5,540 bases of DNA from CAYVHB01 sp964450865. GTDB lineage: Bacteria > Bacillota > Clostridia > Saccharofermentanales > UBA5734. Below the pieces are notes generated by a model, which saw nothing but the letters and a program-made list of their open reading frames with translations, was not told the origin of the DNA and did no database searches. A program made the position numbers and the translations under genes. The DNA is taken from contig CAYVHB010000073.1 in NCBI GenBank assembly GCA_964450865.1, positions 1-5,540 on the forward strand, read 5' to 3'. This document shows, piece by piece, positions 4,669-5,540 of the stretch (its first letter is position 1; every line of letters starts with the position of its first letter).

Positions 4669-5528
4669 CGTGTCTGGTTCTCCTTATGCGTCTGTTCTGA
4701 TTCCGTCAATTCGGCCAGCAGTTCGGGATCCATGGTAAAGGAATGTTCCGGACCGGGGAAAGTCCTGCCCTTGACAGCCCGTACATAAGCCTGCAGACCT
4801 TCGCGGATCAGCGGCCCGGCTTGCGCGAAGGTCTTGACGAAGCGCGGCCGCATATCTTCATACAGGCCCAGGAGGTCGTGGTAAACCAGGACCTGGCCGT
4901 CACAGCCTGCCCCGGCTCCGATGCCGATGGTTGGTACGGGAATGGCCTGGCTGACCAGGGTTGCCAGCTCGGCCGGCAGACATTCCAGGACGATGGCAAA
5001 AACACCGGCATCGACCAGGCGCCGGGCATCGTCGAGCAGTTGCCGGGCGACTGCCCGGTCACGGCCCTGGACTTTGTAGCCGCCAAGCATGTGGACCGAC
5101 TGCGGCGTCAGTCCCAGATGGCCCATCACCGGGATCTGGGCCCGGACAATGGCCCGGACCTGTGGAATCACCGCGGCGCCGCCTTCCAGCTTGACGGCCT
5201 CGGCACCGGCTTCCTGGACCAGGCAGCCGGCGTTGCTGACCGCCTGGCTGACAGAGGCGTGATAGGACATAAACGGCATATCGCCGATCAGCAAAGCTTC
5301 CCGCGTCCCGCGGGCTACGGCCCGGATATGATGAATCATGTCTGCCATGGTTACAGGCAGTGTACTGTTGTAGCCGAGGCAGACCATGCCCAGGGAATCT
5401 CCGACCAGGATGCCCTCGACACCGCTGGTGTCGGCCAGCCTGGCTGCCGAATAATCATAGGCGGTGACAACAGCCAGCCGTTCTCCTTTTTCTTTGGCCT
5501 GGCGAAAGGTCAATGCCGTTTGTTTCAT
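4665..5528 (-). CDS. panB: 3-methyl-2-oxobutanoate hydroxymethyltransferase
   Basis: PanB transfers a hydroxymethyl group from 5,10-methylene-tetrahydrofolate to 3-methyl-2-oxobutanoate, making ketopantoate, the first committed step to pantothenate. It is a TIM-barrel, metal-dependent enzyme. Metal and substrate segments are intact: VGDSLGMV (42-49, Asp44), IGDMPFMSY (81-89, Asp83), VKLEGG (112-117, Lys113 and Glu115), MGHLGLTPQS (135-144, His137), and the catalytic glutamate Glu182 in LECLP. TIGIGAG (200-206) is followed by CDGQVLVYHDLLGL. The 287-residue length is slightly above the usual 260-280 because of a polar C-terminal tail (about 270-287). The ATG at 5528 has AGGAGG (5535-5540) 6 bases upstream, at the very edge of the window. 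The operon promoter, any upstream gene and any leader control are therefore outside view. It is the first pan gene seen. Confidence 0.97.
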   Translation of the reverse strand: MKQTALTFRQAKEKGERLAVVTAYDYSAARLADTSGVEGILVGDSLGMVCLGYNSTLPVTMADMIHHIRAVARGTREALLIGDMPFMSYHASVSQAVSNAGCLVQEAGAEAVKLEGGAAVIPQVRAIVRAQIPVMGHLGLTPQSVHMLGGYKVQGRDRAVARQLLDDARRLVDAGVFAIVLECLPAELATLVSQAIPVPTIGIGAGAGCDGQVLVYHDLLGLYEDMRPRFVKTFAQAGPLIREGLQAYVRAVKGRTFPGPEHSFTMDPELLAELTESEQTHKENQTR

Positions 5529-5540
5529 GTCGTTCCTCCT

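Overview
The window looks like a chromosomal segment of a moderately G+C-rich bacterium of the Bacillota, probably Clostridia-like. The reasons are near-perfect AGGAGG-type ribosome binding sites 6-10 nt before most starts, very tight gene packing, and the families present: DUF4234, DUF2752, DUF1294, a clostridial-type helical-repeat protein, and a KxYNT-type small protein. This placement is an inference. No rRNA, tRNA, mobile element, CRISPR array or riboswitch was seen.

Layout. Positions 1-231 are a non-coding leader with a 26-bp inverted repeat (40-65) and a probable plus-strand promoter (76-104). It leads to the only plus-strand gene (232-741), a 169-residue protein with a small N-terminal domain and a lysine/alanine-rich, histone H1-like tail. 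Everything else is on the minus strand and meets this gene tail to tail with a 4-bp gap. In minus-strand transcription order, from the right edge, come panB, panC and panD, then a helical-repeat protein, a DUF1294 membrane protein, a DUF4234 membrane protein, a second DUF4234 paralogue with its own promoter, and a DUF2752 membrane protein.

How the genes work together. panB, panC and panD supply three of the four steps to pantothenate, the coenzyme A precursor: ketopantoate synthesis, pantoate-beta-alanine ligation, and beta-alanine supply from aspartate. The ketopantoate reductase gene (panE) is not in the window. The operon is compact (ATGA overlap panB/panC, 3-nt gap panC/panD, 25-nt gap to the helical-repeat gene, ATGA overlap to DUF1294). 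The two downstream genes are therefore probably co-transcribed with the pan genes, though nothing in their sequence shows a role in the pathway.

The left part is a set of small membrane proteins of unknown function. The two DUF4234 proteins are about two-thirds identical, and their last 16 residues are identical although 7 of those 16 codons differ. The second copy has a clear promoter (1732-1760) flanked by dyads. A strong minus-strand terminator (1200-1226) follows it and falls inside the 5' end of the DUF2752 reading frame, so the start and expression of that gene are open questions. A second hairpin, oriented for the plus strand, lies inside the DUF2752 gene (887-924) and may end the transcript of the histone-tail gene. 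I see no clearly new system. The most unusual items are the H1-tailed protein, the selected DUF4234 C-terminus, and the two terminator-like hairpins in DUF2752.
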